Shown: positions 46,440 through 59,910 of the stretch, piece after piece | Layout of the letters: every line of letters begins with the position of its first letter | How positions within the stretch are numbered: the first letter of the stretch is position 1 | NCBI RefSeq assembly: GCF_035594125.1 | Contig: NC_087178.1 | Location: 8,997,501-9,061,500, forward strand | Origin: Scylla paramamosain | Lineage: Eukaryota; Arthropoda; Malacostraca; Decapoda; Portunidae | Length of the DNA stretch: 64,000 bases | Reading direction: 5' to 3' | Program-made: the position numbers and the translations under genes | The notes under the pieces: model-generated | Databases searched by the model: none | What the model saw: the letters and a program-made list of their open reading frames with translations, nothing else | Told to the model about the DNA's origin: nothing

Positions 46440-47060
46440 ACTGATGTAAAGAGAAGGAAGTCTGTTAGTCATGCGGACTAACGGCCCATTCAGCATAGTG
46501 CAAAGAGTGTTAGTATGTTCTAGATCTTTTACATTAGCCTGGAGAGTAGCAATATGCTAACTATGCAGATTAATGACCCGCCTGTTAGCAGAAGCAACAT
46601 TTACCAGCTGATGGTAGCGTTCACGCAAATCCTGCACATTTTCATCCATAGTTGTTCCAAAGAGTGTCTGAGAAAGCTTCCCAAAAGCGTTTAATAACCC
46701 ACGTCTAGAACATGCCTGCACTGGGTGTTTGCCATAGTCATGCATAGCGGTAGCACATTGGTCAGAAAGGAAAGTCAGTCTAGATTTCAGGAGACGCTGA
46801 ATAGTTTGAGCATGAAGATACGATGACATGTGTGATTGATGAACTAGTTTCTTATCTACTTGCTAAACTGTAGCAGCCAAATTTGTAGCAACTTCTGTCA
46901 GGTTGTCAGGTAGCGAATGAAGGGATGAGTAGGAGTATCGGACGAACAACCAGGGTGACCGTTCCCAGGGGCGCAGTGAACGTATCTGGTTTCAGATGCA
47001 TTGGTGTATCTAACGCGGCACCTAACGCAGCCAAAACTAGCTGGAAAATCGTCATCGCTG
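46440..47060 (-). pseudogene. Envelope-like fragment of the Gypsy element
   Basis: A 90-codon open segment (46557-46829) lies directly downstream of integrase, where errantivirus-like Gypsy elements carry env. It has a paired-Arg site followed by a short Gly/Leu/Phe-rich stretch and then a helical, heptad-like region, the layout of F-type envelope proteins at the cleavage site and fusion region. Stops lie on both sides and no transmembrane anchor is readable. Assignment rests on position and this layout only; it is broken and non-functional. Confidence 0.45.
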
Positions 47061-47079
47061 AAAAAAAAAGTGTAATTTT

Positions 47080-48290
47080 AGGCTCGCGGTCGGAGAATGT
47101 AACTATGAGTGGGATGAGTAGAAGAAGTAAATGAAGGTAATAGGGAGGGATTACTCGGTTCGTATTTGTATTTATCCAATATTGGATCAGAAGCCTTAGT
47201 TTTCTTCAACCTATCGCTATAAATCATTTCTACAGTATTCAGATAAGGATCTAAGACTTCAAATTTGTTGCCATTTCCCTCCCGGACAATTAAGCGCGGA
47301 CCCATGAACTTAGGAGATAATTTGGATTCCCCCGGGGGCGCTTGCACCATCACTGCATCACTTACTGTTAAAGTGACAGGAGCTGCACGCTGGTGCTGTT
47401 GATTTATCATTTCAGTTCTTGAGGCTAGTAACTTTTCCCTAACCTTTTTTGTGTGTCAATGAAACCTCTCAGATGTGGCGAAATGTAGTAGTCTACTCCA
47501 TACAGAATGCAGTGCGGGGTTTTTGCAGTCGATTCACACACCGAACCATTTATGCAAGCTGCAGCCTACGGAATCCAGTCTTCCCAATCGTCGAGTAAGA
47601 TATTAACGACATGTCGGAGAGCCTCAAGAATCTTCCGATTTGTCCTCTCCACGAGGCCGTTCTTGGGTGATACTTGGGTGATAGGCTACTGTAAAGGTCT
47701 GTTTGATATTGCATTTTAAGCAGATCTCTGTTAGCAAGGCATTCCGAAACTCTGTGCCATTATCACTAAGGAGAACATGTGGTGTGGTGTAAGAGCAGAA
47801 AAGATGAGTGACTAATGCATGAGCAATTGAAGGCCGCTGTCTTAGTTTTGACGGGTGCCAAAACTACAAAACGAGAGAAGATCTACACAATCCATAAGAT
47901 TTTGAGAGCCTTGATGACTCCTTGGAAGCCATAGTAGGCCCATTGCAGCTACATCCCATGGTTGTTCAAGTGGCGGGTATCCTAGCATGGTCACTAGCCC
48001 AGAAGTGACTCCTTTATGCTTAACACAGCTGACGCAATGGGCAACATGATCCAATACATCTACCTTCATCCGAGGCCAATAATATGCCTGACAGACGGCA
48101 GCCAGGGTCTTGTCGCGACCTGGATCTCCAGTCGTCGGTTGTGCACAAGTTGTAGAACTACTGGAGCGAAAACTTCTGGAATGACCAAAAGATCTTTGCA
48201 CCCATTCCCTTTTTTGCCTTCGTCTGCGTAAGACATTGTCTGATGATAAAAAAAAAACTGTGAGAAAGGTACATGTAAGGAGTGCAAGGT
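47080..48290 (-). pseudogene. Gypsy integrase (element 2)
   Basis: Zinc-binding part at 48060-48150: GDPGRDKTLAAVCQAYYWP, then HVAHCVSCVKHKG. The catalytic core start LEQPWDVAAMGLLWLP lies at 47930-47970, with the expected Asp of MDLLG changed to Gly. The second core block LLSDNGTEFRNALL is near 47735-47775. The C-terminal module VMVQAPPGESKLSPKFMGP, which binds DNA, is at 47270-47350. Shifts separate these parts. Confidence 0.8.
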
Positions 48291-48329
48291 GGAAAGATCA
48301 CCTGATTTCTGAGCATAAATTACCCATGT

Positions 48330-49740
48330 TTACGCTGTTCCACCTAGTTCTTCAAGGGAAAAGTTTTGCACTGGTGATATTTGCAAGACAACGCCCACCG
48401 GAATATTTCGTGACAGGGCATGTGCCACCACATTTGGATGTCGCGGGAAATAATCGAACTGAGGGGAATATCCTTGGATCGTCAAACACCAACGCGCAAG
48501 CCTCCCACTGAGAATTTTTTCCTTGAAAAGATTAGTGACAGTGACATGGTCTGCGAAGACTGTAATGGTGTATCCCAGTATTAGATCATAGAAATGAGTA
48601 AGCACCCAGACAACGGCTAGAGCTTCCTGAAGTGTGACAGAGCAATTTGCTTCCGCTGAGGTAAGAACGCTACTCGCGTAGGCAATCACACGATTTTTAC
48701 CCCTATCGGTCTTTTGCATTAATACTGCACCGAGCCCTAGAGAAGAAGCATCTGTGTAGAGTTCAAAAGACAGTGAAAAGTCAGGGAATGCTAAAACTGG
48801 AGCTTGGGTGAGATTTGTTTTCAATTTCTGAAAGCTGCGCTCTTTTGCTCCACTCCAATGAAAGGAAACGTCCTTTTTCAGTAGCTGATTGAGTGGGGAT
48901 ACAAGTTTGGCAAAATCCTTAATGAATGGTTGGTAGTAACCTGCAAATCCAAGGAATGATCGTACATTTTCGGTAGACTTTGGTTGTGGAAAGTGTTTGC
49001 CTACTGATACTTTATCATCCATTGTGTGAATGCCTTCACAATCAATGACCTGTCCAAAAAAGGTGATCTTGGACTTCAAGAACTCACATTTTGACAGTTT
49101 TATCCATAGGCCAGCTTCCCGCACTCTCTGTAAAACTGAACGTAAAGTCTGAAGGTGTGACTCAACTGATTTACTAGTAATGATTAAGCCATCCAGGTAG
49201 GCATATGCGGAGTTCCCTAACATACCTGCAAACAACATATTAATCATCTGCTGAAAGATAAGCGGTGCAGATTTCAGACCAAACAGCATGCACAACCACT
49301 GGTAGTGCCCTGTTGGCGTGCTAAATGCAGTGACTTCTCTGGACACCTTTCCCATGGGAACCTGCCAATAACCAGAAAATAAATCCAAACTGCTGAAAAT
49401 GGTATTACCACCCCCTAAGGACATTAACAAGTCACTCAAGACAGGTAGGGGATAACGATCATTCTTCGTTACCTCATTTACTTTTTTAAAAATCAATGAC
49501 TGGGTGATAACTACCGTCCTTCTTAAAAACGAGAAAGAGGGAACTATTCCAGGGGGAATGTGAGTGTTCGACCACCCTTTGATGTAACATCTCCTTGACT
49601 TGCTCGTCAACTATTGCCCTCTGGCTATGTTGTAATCTGTAGGATGCAATGTAGACTGGCTTGGTATTTGGTTTCAGTAGGATACGGTGTTCTGCGTGAT
49701 CAGTACCAGCAAGGGGTTCGCCAGGCAACGGTAACACGAA
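48330..49740 (-). pseudogene. Gypsy reverse transcriptase and RNase H (element 2)
   Basis: The fingers (PVYIASYRLQHSQRAIVDEQ) are in the frame at 49486-49737. After a frameshift near 49500-49550 the palm is open: NDRYPLPVLSDLL, motif A TIFSSLDLFSGYWQV with Asp intact, and FGLKSAPLIFQQMI. Motif C at about 49188-49202 reads YLDG instead of YxDD, losing one metal-binding Asp. RNase H follows (FELYTDASSLGLGAVLMQ, then EALAVVWVL and VFADHVTV). The C-terminal NVVAHALSR block precedes integrase. Confidence 0.88.
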
Positions 49741-49749
49741 GATCCAGTA

Positions 49750-50600
49750 GCGAGTGCTTCAGCTCTGGGTAGTCCACAACATTGACAAGCGAACTTAGGC
49801 TTGGGCCCTGCCCCAACTCGATGTCAGCAGAGGATCGCACCGCAGCAACACAAGCTCTAAGGACGTTGGCAACACCTCTCGATCATATACCAACCCATTC
49901 CCAAGGTAGACACGTACTGATTCCCCCTTGGTGTTTACTATTAATGCAGAAGTCACAATACCTTCATGAACAGTGGAAAGAGTGGACTCCAACGCGAGGC
50001 GCTTAAGTTTACTGGGACCCGTGAAACATATGTCACTATTGATTGGCGCGTCAGGAACCGTAAAAGGGAATATGCATTGGTACACGATCCGAAATGTCAT
50101 GGTTATCCACAACAGTGGCTTTAACGCATTTCCAGTTTACATTTGGAATGAAGGCAGTACGAGATACATGAACAGAAGAAAGTACACGTGAGGTACGCTC
50201 GTTCATTGCTTGAAGTGTTTTCCCCTGAAATATGACTGAATTGTTATCAGAAAGAATGCCAATGTGGTTTGATTTCATGTCTGTTAACTCCAGTATTCCA
50301 TCAACAGGAAATTGAAAGTTGGAGGCAACATAGAAATCCATCCGCATGATTGGAATTACCTTTTTCATTTGTATGGATAAAGTAGCCATCCCTAAAATCT
50401 TTAAGGTTGAGCAAGTTACTTTTCATAAGTTCAAGTCACTCTGGTGTAACGGCCACCGACCACAGCAAACATTGCGCTTAATAGCCTTAAACAATTCCTC
50501 TGAGAGGACATTTACAGTAGCACCATTGTCCATGGCCAATGAAAGCCCACAGGGCCCTACCTTAGTAGGCAAAGCCATGATGTGTGTTTGATAACAGGCA
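49750..50600 (-). pseudogene. Gypsy aspartic protease region (element 2)
   Basis: The frame around 50510-50540 reads SLAMDNGATVNVLSEELF. This is the active-site block of a retropepsin with DNG in place of DTG/DSG. Downstream segments (50051-50389 and 49795-50112) continue the protease and the linker to RT in shifted frames. The active-site change and the shifts make it inactive. Confidence 0.65.
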
Positions 50601-50869
50601 GCCAGAATACTGTCACAAATGGCTAGATCCTTAGTGCCTGTGGATCCACTCTGCTTGTTTGTTTGGCCTAATTAGGTTTTAGCACCGTGGGACATGTGGT
50701 TTCCCCTGCCGGGTGAGGACCAGCAACACGTCACATTTCCAATTCCGTCCGCATGTGGGCAATCTGACAGCAACGGTCAGATGAGTTTTGCCCACAACCA
50801 TGTATGAGGCAGGAGTTGAGTAGAAGAGAATAAGAAGTACCAGTCTGATAGGTGGCTTTGGGTGTTTAC

Positions 50870-52150
50870 CAATAGTGTAAACAATAGTAGGAGGAGGAGG
50901 AGGAGGAAGAAGAAGAGGAGGAGGAGGAGGAGGAATGTAAGGTCTGAGTGGAATACCAGCAGGGTAAGGAGAAAGAGAGTAAGGCTTGAAGGAAGGATGT
51001 GTGTGGATGGAAGAGAAGGGTTGTGGGATTTGAGTGGGATTGAAACTTTAAATTTTCCTTGGTGCGTTCCCTTTTGGGTGTGGGCTTTTGGGGTGGCTGT
51101 GCTGGCGGCGTTCCACCACGTGTTTCTGACCCCGCTTTCTTTTGATCATGCTTACATTTTAAGCACTTTTTCTCATTATGTCTCGCTTTTTTACAATATG
51201 AACAGAGCCGTCCTCCCATTACTGCAGCGCAGGACTCCGAGGGCACTTCACCGGTGCCCGTCACAGAAACTGATGCACTCCCCCTTTCCTTCCACCATTT
51301 TATTTTGTGCTGCTGTAGTTAGAGTATCAGATGAATCGTCAGGGTTATATTGTAGTGACTAGAAGGCATGTCTGGCTCTTCCTTTGACATAAAATAATAA
51401 GAAGAATATTTCAAAGAAGGTGATCACTGCATTGTCGGATGCCTCGCCCAGCCTTTCTTCTTGAGAATGCGAATACAGTTTTCCATCTGTTCACTCGCAG
51501 GAATGGAAGCATCCCAGGGTTCCTCCGTTCTTATCCCACTCTGTATATTTTCAACAATTGCACTGATTTGTTTCATGAGAGTGGTTTCTGTTCCACCCCC
51601 AAATTTTCGCAACGTTTTTTCTTTGAACAGATCGCAGTCCGGCCCAAGACTTCGGGCGAGAAAAAGCACGCTCTGCATCATTCTCAAAGCCCTACATCCT
51701 GGTGTTAATCTGGACCTTACGAAAGCAATTTTATAGACATCATCAGTCGTTCCCGACTGCTGCATGACATCTTCGCGCATGTTAATTAAGGAATGTATGA
51801 ATAGAGTAATCCCCATCCCGCCCTGTGAAAGGCCTACCGTTAGTCTCAGTTGGAAGAAGTTTAAGTTTTTTGGCAGGTGGTTGTGAATTTACATTAGTAT
51901 TCGACATTATGCGTGCAGGTGTCCCCGGAATGGCATACGTTATACCACTCCTCAGGATTCGAAAATTACCGTGAGATTCTGGAACCTGCACTGAATATGA
52001 ATCTATGAATTTCTTAGCCGCACCGACAGTCAGAAGATACCGGACTAGCTAAATCACTAATATCCACATCGTCTGTTGTTCGGGTTTCACGCTCGAGTTG
52101 CTGTCGGATTTTAGCCTCTTCATCTAAGATTTGTTCCTCATAGTTCCTTA
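50870..52150 (-). pseudogene. Gypsy gag (element 2)
   Basis: N-terminal acidic helix EEAKIRQQLERETRTTDDVD near 52060-52135, then a stop and shift. The main body (51424-51816) is helical with VYKIAFVRSRLTPGCRALRM, the capsid-like layout of Gypsy Gag. A zinc knuckle CSYCKKARHNEKKC (CX2CX4HX4C) lies near 51160-51200, followed by a Lys/Pro-rich tail. At least two shifts split it. The Ser-rich run near 50895 is a GGA-type microsatellite. Confidence 0.7.
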
Positions 52151-52290
52151 AAATCCTAAAATTTGTCCGGTTTCTCCGCTATCAGCAGTTACTGACACTT
52201 AGAAGTTATTCAACCATGTAAAAAATAACAATAGAAAAGAAAGAATTCACTATGTAGCATGCAATCACTGGATTTATATACAGTTATATA

Positions 52291-53024
<734 letters not shown>

Positions 53025-53106
53025 TACACACAACACGAAATGTAATCGTGAGAACTCTTAAAAAAAAAAAAAAAAAAAAAAGTGCAATGCATATTGTAGT
53101 AATGAG

Positions 53107-53138
53107 AAAAAACAAAACAAAACAAAACAAAACTTCCC
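53107..53138. repeat. (AAAAC)n tract
   Basis: Five to six AAAAC units following a 20-base A-run at 53060-53081. Confidence 0.85.
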
Positions 53139-53224
53139 GCTAATCAATTACGTGTGATGTTATTTTATATAATTAAAGAAAGCTAATGCTTCTACTCGCT
53201 ACCGGCTAACAGCAAGAAGTAACT

Positions 53225-53390
53225 TCCGTTGGTCCTCGACGATCGTCCTCGCAGGTCGTCCTCGAAGATCTTCCTCACAGATCGTTCTCAGTGTTAAGGC
53301 TTGTTTTCGCCCTTGACGATCGTTCTCGTCCTCGAAGATCGTCTTCGCAGGTCGTCCTCGGTGTCAAGGCTTGTTCTCGACAATGACTCG
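53225..53390. repeat. TCCTCG-rich minisatellite
   Basis: Units of 15-18 bp (GTCCTCGAAGATC, TCGCAGGTCGTCC and variants) are arranged in two larger blocks, each ending with GT(C/T)AAGGCTTGTT. Confidence 0.85.
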
Positions 53391-53399
53391 TCTAGATAT

Positions 53400-54860
53400 T
53401 CCCGTTAGCATATTGTTAGCAGAATATAATATATACAGAATAATCCCGGGTCACCCCCTTGAAGAACAGCACATCAGAGTCAGTTAATAATATCATTATC
53501 ACTTCTACCTTGGAGGTTGGTTAATTAATTGTAGTAGTGAAGACGCGTACCCTCGCTCACCTAACCCCTTATCAGAGCAAGATGATAGTGCGAGGGTGTT
53601 TGCGTCCGCACTGTCAGCCCGGCTCGGTTGTCCCCCACTGCTTGGGCATCCGTGCGTCACCACTGTGTGAGAGAGTTTTATATGTAACAGTCGTTACATG
53701 CGCGCGTTATGTATGTCATTCTACGGTGAGTTTGAATAGTTTATAAAATTTCATTCACACAATTCTTACCACCGCTTTCCACCAATGTTACAGTCAGACG
53801 TAATGTTACTCACCTATGTGTGACTTGCTCATGTCTCTCACTCTCACAGACTCAGTTTCTTTGAGGGATCAGGAGCTCCACCAGGGTGTTATGACAAACA
53901 CGTTGTAGGTTTTTCACTCTACTGTCTCCTTAGATAGAAGTATGTACAGATACGCCACATCCGGAGTGGGACACTCGCGAGCCCTGTTTCCCTGCCCCAA
54001 CCCACTGGCACTCCGCCCGGAAGCTTCATGGTGGCCAGCTAGCCAATACAGGGACTCTTCCTAATACTGTTGTTACATATTTAAAAAAAATATATAATAC
54101 ATAATAATAATGAATAGAACACATGATACAATATACATATATAGGTGTCACCGTAAGCTAACTAGGGTAATATTCATATATGTATGGCGACAACTCATTT
54201 CCCATACTGAACTGTGAAAACGATGCTGAACTCAGCGTGGTTCTCACGATGAAGTTGCAGGAGGAGGAAAAGGAGATGAAAATTTATAGGGAAACCCGGC
54301 TGACCTTAGCCTGGGTCCCACGGTGTACGTGAGGAAAGAGGGAAAAAGAGAAAGAAAATAAATAATATATAAATATATAAAATTATGATAGAAAATTACA
54401 ATAATTTATATACTAGCAACCAACTTGACACTATGCCATTCAGTTTCTACTACAAAAATAGTAGATTTACCTCTGTCACCTGCCTGTTCGCGTTCGTGTG
54501 ACTGCGATCACAGAGTGAGTGACGCCTATAATCTGTGCGTGAGGGAACCGCACTTGTTAACTTGTAGTGAGCATCAATGCGAGGCTTTACACTGAGTTTA
54601 CAGCTAATAAATCTGTATATCACATATGTTTTCATGCAAATAATAAGCTATTAGACACTTCACTTCACTTCTAATTATAAAGGAATAATAATATAAGGTA
54701 AATATACAGTAACAGTAGTGTTTTAGCCCTGCAGGATCAGGCTGATCTTGCAGTGTCTTCTGTAGACAAGTAAAGACGGCCTGTGTATATTCACTAAGTG
54801 ACAAATATGGATCTTTATTCTGTATACTTCTACACTTCCACTGTAGAAGTATACATTATG
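53400..54860. other. No recognisable gene
   Basis: Mixed DNA with AT-rich stretches (54080-54420). Segments such as 53700-54080 have LTR-like composition, with GTTACA elements, but no termini or coding regions could be fixed. Confidence 0.45.
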
Positions 54861-54869
54861 GCTTAAGAG

Positions 54870-55488
54870 TTGCGGTGGTGGTCCTGTTTCTTAAACCTTT
54901 CCCGGCCTTTGACACTGGAGACATTCACCGATTCATCAACTGTAAATCCCCAGAGCTGGTCGAGAGGAAGCGAGCATGATAACTCCTTGATGGCGAAAGA
55001 GCCGCGACATGAGAAGGGCGTTGGCTTCCTAGTTTTGTGAAACTTAATTTTTTCGTCTTGTCATTCTTTTCATTCTTACTGGGAGTAGTAGAAATTGCAG
55101 ACAGATATGGAGCTGAGGAAGTGAGAGTACAGGCTTTGGTAGGAGTAGATGTAGACTGAGAAGTTGTAGAGGCGAAGGCTGAGGGTGAAAATGGGTTGGT
55201 AGATGGAGTGGGCGGATCAGTCTAGATGGCTATAAGGGGAGAAACGACCGAGACTGGTGGTGGTGAAGCGTTCAGCCGTGTTACCAGATCCCAGAATCGT
55301 CTGAGCCGAGTAGGGGATGGTCCACAAAGGGGCGATGGGTCAGAAAGACTGGAGAGCGGTGTGGAATCAAAATACTTTCTTCGCACACTACACACAAGAT
55401 ACCAAAGACACAAGGCAAAGACACTGCCACTGAAGCTTCTCAACACCCTTCCCCGTCCCGTCGCTGTGACACGGTAAAAAAAAACACC

Positions 55489-55529
<41 letters not shown>

Positions 55530-56520
55530 GCACAACTTGTCACTAGGTACGAACAAGAAAATGAGGGCACTTCGTCGCAGTGGAAACCAAGAAAACAGCC
55601 AAGGGAGAATAGGTGTGCCTATTCTCGGCACCGAGTCTGTCCTGCTGGACAGGGTCCGTAAATGACCTCGGAAAGAGGCTACAAGAAGTCTAGATACACA
55701 CACACACACACACACACTGAAACTGAAACTAGGCGGAGCTTCGAAACCTTGAGACAGGTTTAGCTATTCGAAGCATCTACACACTCTAAATCAGCCGATG
55801 ACTCGAAGCTTCGGGACGGGCGCCGATGAGCTGACCTTCTCCCGCACTCCCAGGTGGTGGAAGGGGGAAGAGTACAAGGTTCCCCTGCTCCTCCTCGGCT
55901 CGTTTAGGTGGGAGTGGTGTTTCGTTCCTTACAATGGCTACAGTGCACATCTTGGGCTGAACTCTTACCTTTGAGGCGGAAGAGACATTTTAAGCAGGCG
56001 CTGTTTGCGTCTGCTTCACTCGCTTCATCGCCTCAAAAGTAAGAGATTTCCTTAGCTGCCTTAACTGTGGAGACTTCTTTGTTCACTTTCCACGCGGGGC
56101 AATCGTGTGAGAAGTACAATTACGGCACTTCTCAACCAAAGGCTTGCACTGCTCCACCATATGATCCTCGCCTATAGGGACGGACTGGAACCGTTTCGTA
56201 TCTCACATGAACCCTCTTTGGCAACTTAGCAGCATTGAAAGTGAATGTGACTGAGGCCATGCTCCTTCTGGTGCCGTTAACCATTTTAGTGAACTTTCCA
56301 GCTTTTAATTACGTCCTGATCAGCCAAGCAATCAACAATCTCAGCCGGCTTTATTTCCACAAAATCGTGATGGGAGGCGACTCTCCGGCACGAAGCCTCG
56401 AGCGCAATGTCGTGGATGAACCAGAGTTTGAAAATTGACTTGACTTGTTTTACGTTACGTGTCTGAACAGGTCCTCGCTGGTAATTTTTTTTGACATTCA
56501 CATTTCTAATGTTACAATGA
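54870..56520 (-). pseudogene. LINE ORF1-like (gag-like) relic
   Basis: Minus-strand pieces in order are: a block near 56200-56280 reading SVTFTFNAAKLPKRVHV then VRYETVPVRPYR, the RRM-to-zinc-knuckle transition of Jockey/I-type ORF1 proteins; a cysteine/histidine-rich remnant near 56090-56160 (HMVEQCKPLVEKCRNC); and a Ser/Thr/Pro-rich tail (55080-55240) ending in a basic KNDKTKKLSFTKL region near 55030-55080. Shifts and an AC repeat at 55492-55526 interrupt it. No ORF2 is adjacent. Confidence 0.5.
55492..55718. repeat. Two (AC)n microsatellites
   Basis: AC runs at 55492-55526 and 55694-55718. Confidence 0.93.
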
Positions 56521-57159
56521 ATGACTTAAAAAAAAAAAAAAATTACAAATGAGTTTACAGTAGAGAGGCGGGTGGCAATCTTGGAGTGTAGGGTCACGTA
56601 AGTCACTTTGTTGGGGTCAATCGAGAGTCGAGCAGTCGGGGATTGGCGGATCCGTCTTACAGGAAGGGAGCAGAACACAAGTGGGAGGAGGTCAGGGAGG
56701 GGTTTTCCAAGGTCAGATTGTCCTGCCAAGCCACTCAGGGGATGCCGTATGGTGTCAATTCACCCCAGAAGCACGTGCACTGAGGCGGATCCTCAGTAGG
56801 TGCGAAAAGAAAGACAATCTGACAACGAGACAACGAATACTTTCTGCTGTCTCTAAGGAACATTTGAAACAATGAAACATTTGGAGCATTTTATTATGCC
56901 TACATGAGTATGAATAGAGATGTTTAAGGTATAATTACTGTAGACAGCCCTTTCAAAGCAATAGCTTTTTGGGCAGTACAGGTAATTCTATAACATATTT
57001 GGCCATACATACATAACAGTTATGTACGAAAAATTAACAACCCAAAAGACATACCATTAGAATGGTAATTTTACATCCTGAAACAGCAGTATGGGTACAG
57101 GATACATAACATTAACATTATTAATATGATAGAAATATCTGTAAAGTTTATGAAGCGAA

Positions 57160-59040
57160 ATACATGTATTATATTAGTAGTGTGAAATAATTGAAATTTT
57201 CAAATGCTTTTTTAAAAGAATTCAGTGAAAGAAGAGTTTTTTTGCTCTTGGGAATAGAGTTCCATGTTTTGGGACTTATATAAGATAAAGAATGTAAAAA
57301 AATGAAAAGGTTGTAAGCAGGAATGCGGAGTTCATGTCTTGTACGTGTCGGGTGTTTGTGTTGTGCGTGAATGGAAAAAATAGTAGTAATATTAATATTT
57401 TTGCACATATATACAACAATTTGTAATCTATTAAGATAAAAAGTTTCAGAATACTTGTTTCTTTAATGAGTGGTTGGATGTGGTCAAGAAAATTACTGTT
57501 TGTGATTATTCTTAATATTTTCTTTTGAAGTCGAAATAGAGGTAAGAGGTGTGAACGGTATGTGTTACACCATATGGGCATACATTAGTAAATGTGGGCA
57601 TTAAATATTTTTTTACTTTTTTTATTTTCTTGAAAGCTTAAGAAAAAGGTCAGATAAGTGTTGTTTCAAGATTTGCGTTTCGTCTATAGTCACTCCCAGA
57701 AGTTAATGATAGTTGATACGTTGAATAATGTCATTCTGAAAGGAAAAAAAAAGGTGGCAAAGTGGTGATATCTTTGTTTGTGAAGAACATGCAACATGTT
57801 TTGTTTAAGCTTACAATTAACCTATTACTTAAGTACCAATTATAGAAAATATTACGATCATTATTGTCTCTGTAAATAATGTCATGTGGATCTAATCCAG
57901 ATAAGCAAAGTGTTAAATTATCAGCAAAGAGCTTAGTTTTAAATTTGTTAAATATCTGTGGGAGGTCATTTATATACATAAGAAACAAAATAGATCCTAA
58001 CACATTGCCTTGTGAAATTTAATGGAACGGGGAGTTGACATATTTTTGTGAAACCTTATTGATTGCGTTCTGTTTGCTAAATAATCTTTAAATGAATCAT
58101 AAACAATGCCCTGATGCTATAGTGGTTATTGTAAATTTCCTGCGTTGAAGAATTTAAGATATCAAATGTATTTAGGTCTTTACGAAATCCAAACTACTCA
58201 GGTTTAAGAATAGATTATGCATCAAGATAATGAGTTAGGAATTTTTTCATTAATGATTCAAATATCTTTAAAATATTTGAGAAAAAAGTTGCTTATTTGA
58301 GCAGTTAAACTTTGAATTCTTTCTTGTGAAGTTTAGGTTGTTCATTGGGAATAGTAATATTCAAAAAGACTGGAAGTGGGTTAGAAATAGAAAAATGGAA
58401 AATACCTGAGAAAAAAGGTCGAAATGTGTATTTATATGGTCTAGTAAAGAAGGTTCACTCAAGTTTAAACTGTCAGGAAATTGTGTGGGTTTTGATATGT
58501 TATTGAAAAAAATGTAGTGCTTGAAGATTAGTTAGAAAAATGTTAGTCAGCATGTGTGTTGTGTGTTCTAACAAATTAATATTTACGTCTCCAATTATTA
58601 TTATCTTGAGGAGCAATGTATTTAAGATGTTAGTAAACTCATCAACTGCAAAATGTTTACGTTGTGGTCTATATATGGTACACAATATGTAATTGAATTT
58701 CTTTATTATAATTTTGTGTCTTTATGTCTTTATGTTCTCATTAATCATTGTTAATTCAGTTTATAAATAATTTTGAGACAACAACACAGACTCCCCATCT
58801 CTTATGAGGTGAAAAAGGTAGCCGTGAAACTGAAATAAGTCTTTGTTATTATCAGAAAGCCAGGTTTCAGTAACAGAAAGAATATCCGGGAATGATGAGA
58901 GACAATTTAGAAAGGCAGTTATTTTATCAAAATGCTTAGACAGGGACCTGGAGTTCATGTATATTATAACTAATTTACTGGTGTTTTGAAAGAGCAGTTT
59001 GTTATAAGTATTGAGGTCATAGTATTTCGACATTAGATCG
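57160..59040 (-). mobile_element. AT-rich LINE relic (endonuclease and reverse transcriptase)
   Basis: Minus strand. The endonuclease start (YMNSRSLSKHFDKITAFLNC, then PDILSVTETWLS) is at 58860-58975, and an IIIGDVNINLL block is near 58580. The RT palm at 57880-58003 reads LGSILFLMYINDLPQIFN then KLFADNLTLCLSG, so motif C is FADN instead of YADD. A C-terminal block (RIPAYNLF, SYISPKTWNSIPKS) lies at 57200-57340. Fingers and motif A are not readable between 58010 and 58480. It is markedly more AT-rich than the other LINEs and differs in family. Confidence 0.72.
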
Positions 59041-59334
59041 AAATCTACATGTCAATGAAATTTGATTAATTATTTCTATATTGATGTCAGATGCGTCATA
59101 GTTGTTTATTTGTTAATGATGGCTTGATGATGGGAGATTATTAAAGCTTCAAGTGAATAAGGAGTATAAATAACTAGGAACTGAACCGGGTGTGAAACAA
59201 ATTTGCGGAATTATTATGTAATAAATGTCCCAAGAAAATTTTAGATGGAAATGATGGAAATGTAGTTTTAAAGAAAGCGAACAAATAAGTATCAGCTGTA
59301 GATGTTACTATTATAGAAGTGATGGTGGTAGTGA

Positions 59335-59365
59335 TAGTAGTATGAGTAGCTGCGGTAGTAGTAGC

Positions 59366-59404
<39 letters not shown>

Positions 59405-59459
59405 TGCTGTAGAAATGGTAGTAGTAGCAGTGATAATAGTAGTAGCAGTAGTAGTAGTG

Positions 59460-59502
<43 letters not shown>

Positions 59503-59509
59503 CAGTAGC

Positions 59510-59544
<35 letters not shown>

Positions 59545-59735
59545 TAGTAGTAGTAGTAGTAGTAGTAGGAATAATAGTTTTAGTAATAGTACTAATAATG
59601 GTAGTAGTAGTGGTAGCAGTAATAATAGTAGTAATAACAACAGTAGATGTAAAAGTAGTGATAGTGAAAGTAGTACTGGAAGTAGTAGTAGTAGTGGTAA
59701 TGGAGGTGGTAGTAGTAGTAGTAGTATAGTCCATT
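59335..59735. repeat. (GTA)n trinucleotide array
   Basis: About 400 bp of GTA/AGT repeats with scattered substitutions; this explains the Ser-, Val- and Thr-rich open frames on both strands. Confidence 0.97.
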
Positions 59736-59738
59736 CAC

Positions 59739-59910
59739 TTAATTAAGCTGGATTCCTGGCGCCTAGACGAGTTTGTAAGCTCACACCTGATGGGCTGCAC
59801 CGCTTTCTCGCTGGTACTCAAGTCAAGCAACATTTTGCATACTCAAGTGAGAAATGTTTTTATATGACATAATTCACTTCATATACGAGACAGCCAGTTT
59901 TGGTGGACAC
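59739..59910 (+). repeat. Dispersed repeat, left copy of an inverted pair
   Basis: Aligns with the reverse complement of 62040-62235. Shared landmarks are ATTCCTGGCGCCTAG, CATTTTGCAT, GTGAGAAATGTTTTT and TTCACTTCATATACGA. Divergence is roughly 20% by eye. No coding sense. Confidence 0.8.

Larger units (their letters stand above)
46440..52200 (-). mobile_element. Ty3/Gypsy retroelement with envelope-like fragment (element 2)
   Basis: Minus-strand order: gag (52150-50870), protease (50600-49750), reverse transcriptase and RNase H (49740-48330), integrase (48290-47080), envelope-like fragment (47060-46440). Every part has stops or shifts. No LTR was identified at either side, and the 3' side is cut by a LINE relic. 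Gag-pol plus an env-like frame resembles the errantivirus-type branch of Gypsy elements. Clearly an old, inactive copy. Confidence 0.8.

Noticed and set aside
59174..59746. Long Ser-, Thr-, Val- and Leu-rich frames on both strands
   Set aside because: Products of the (GTA)n array; composition only.
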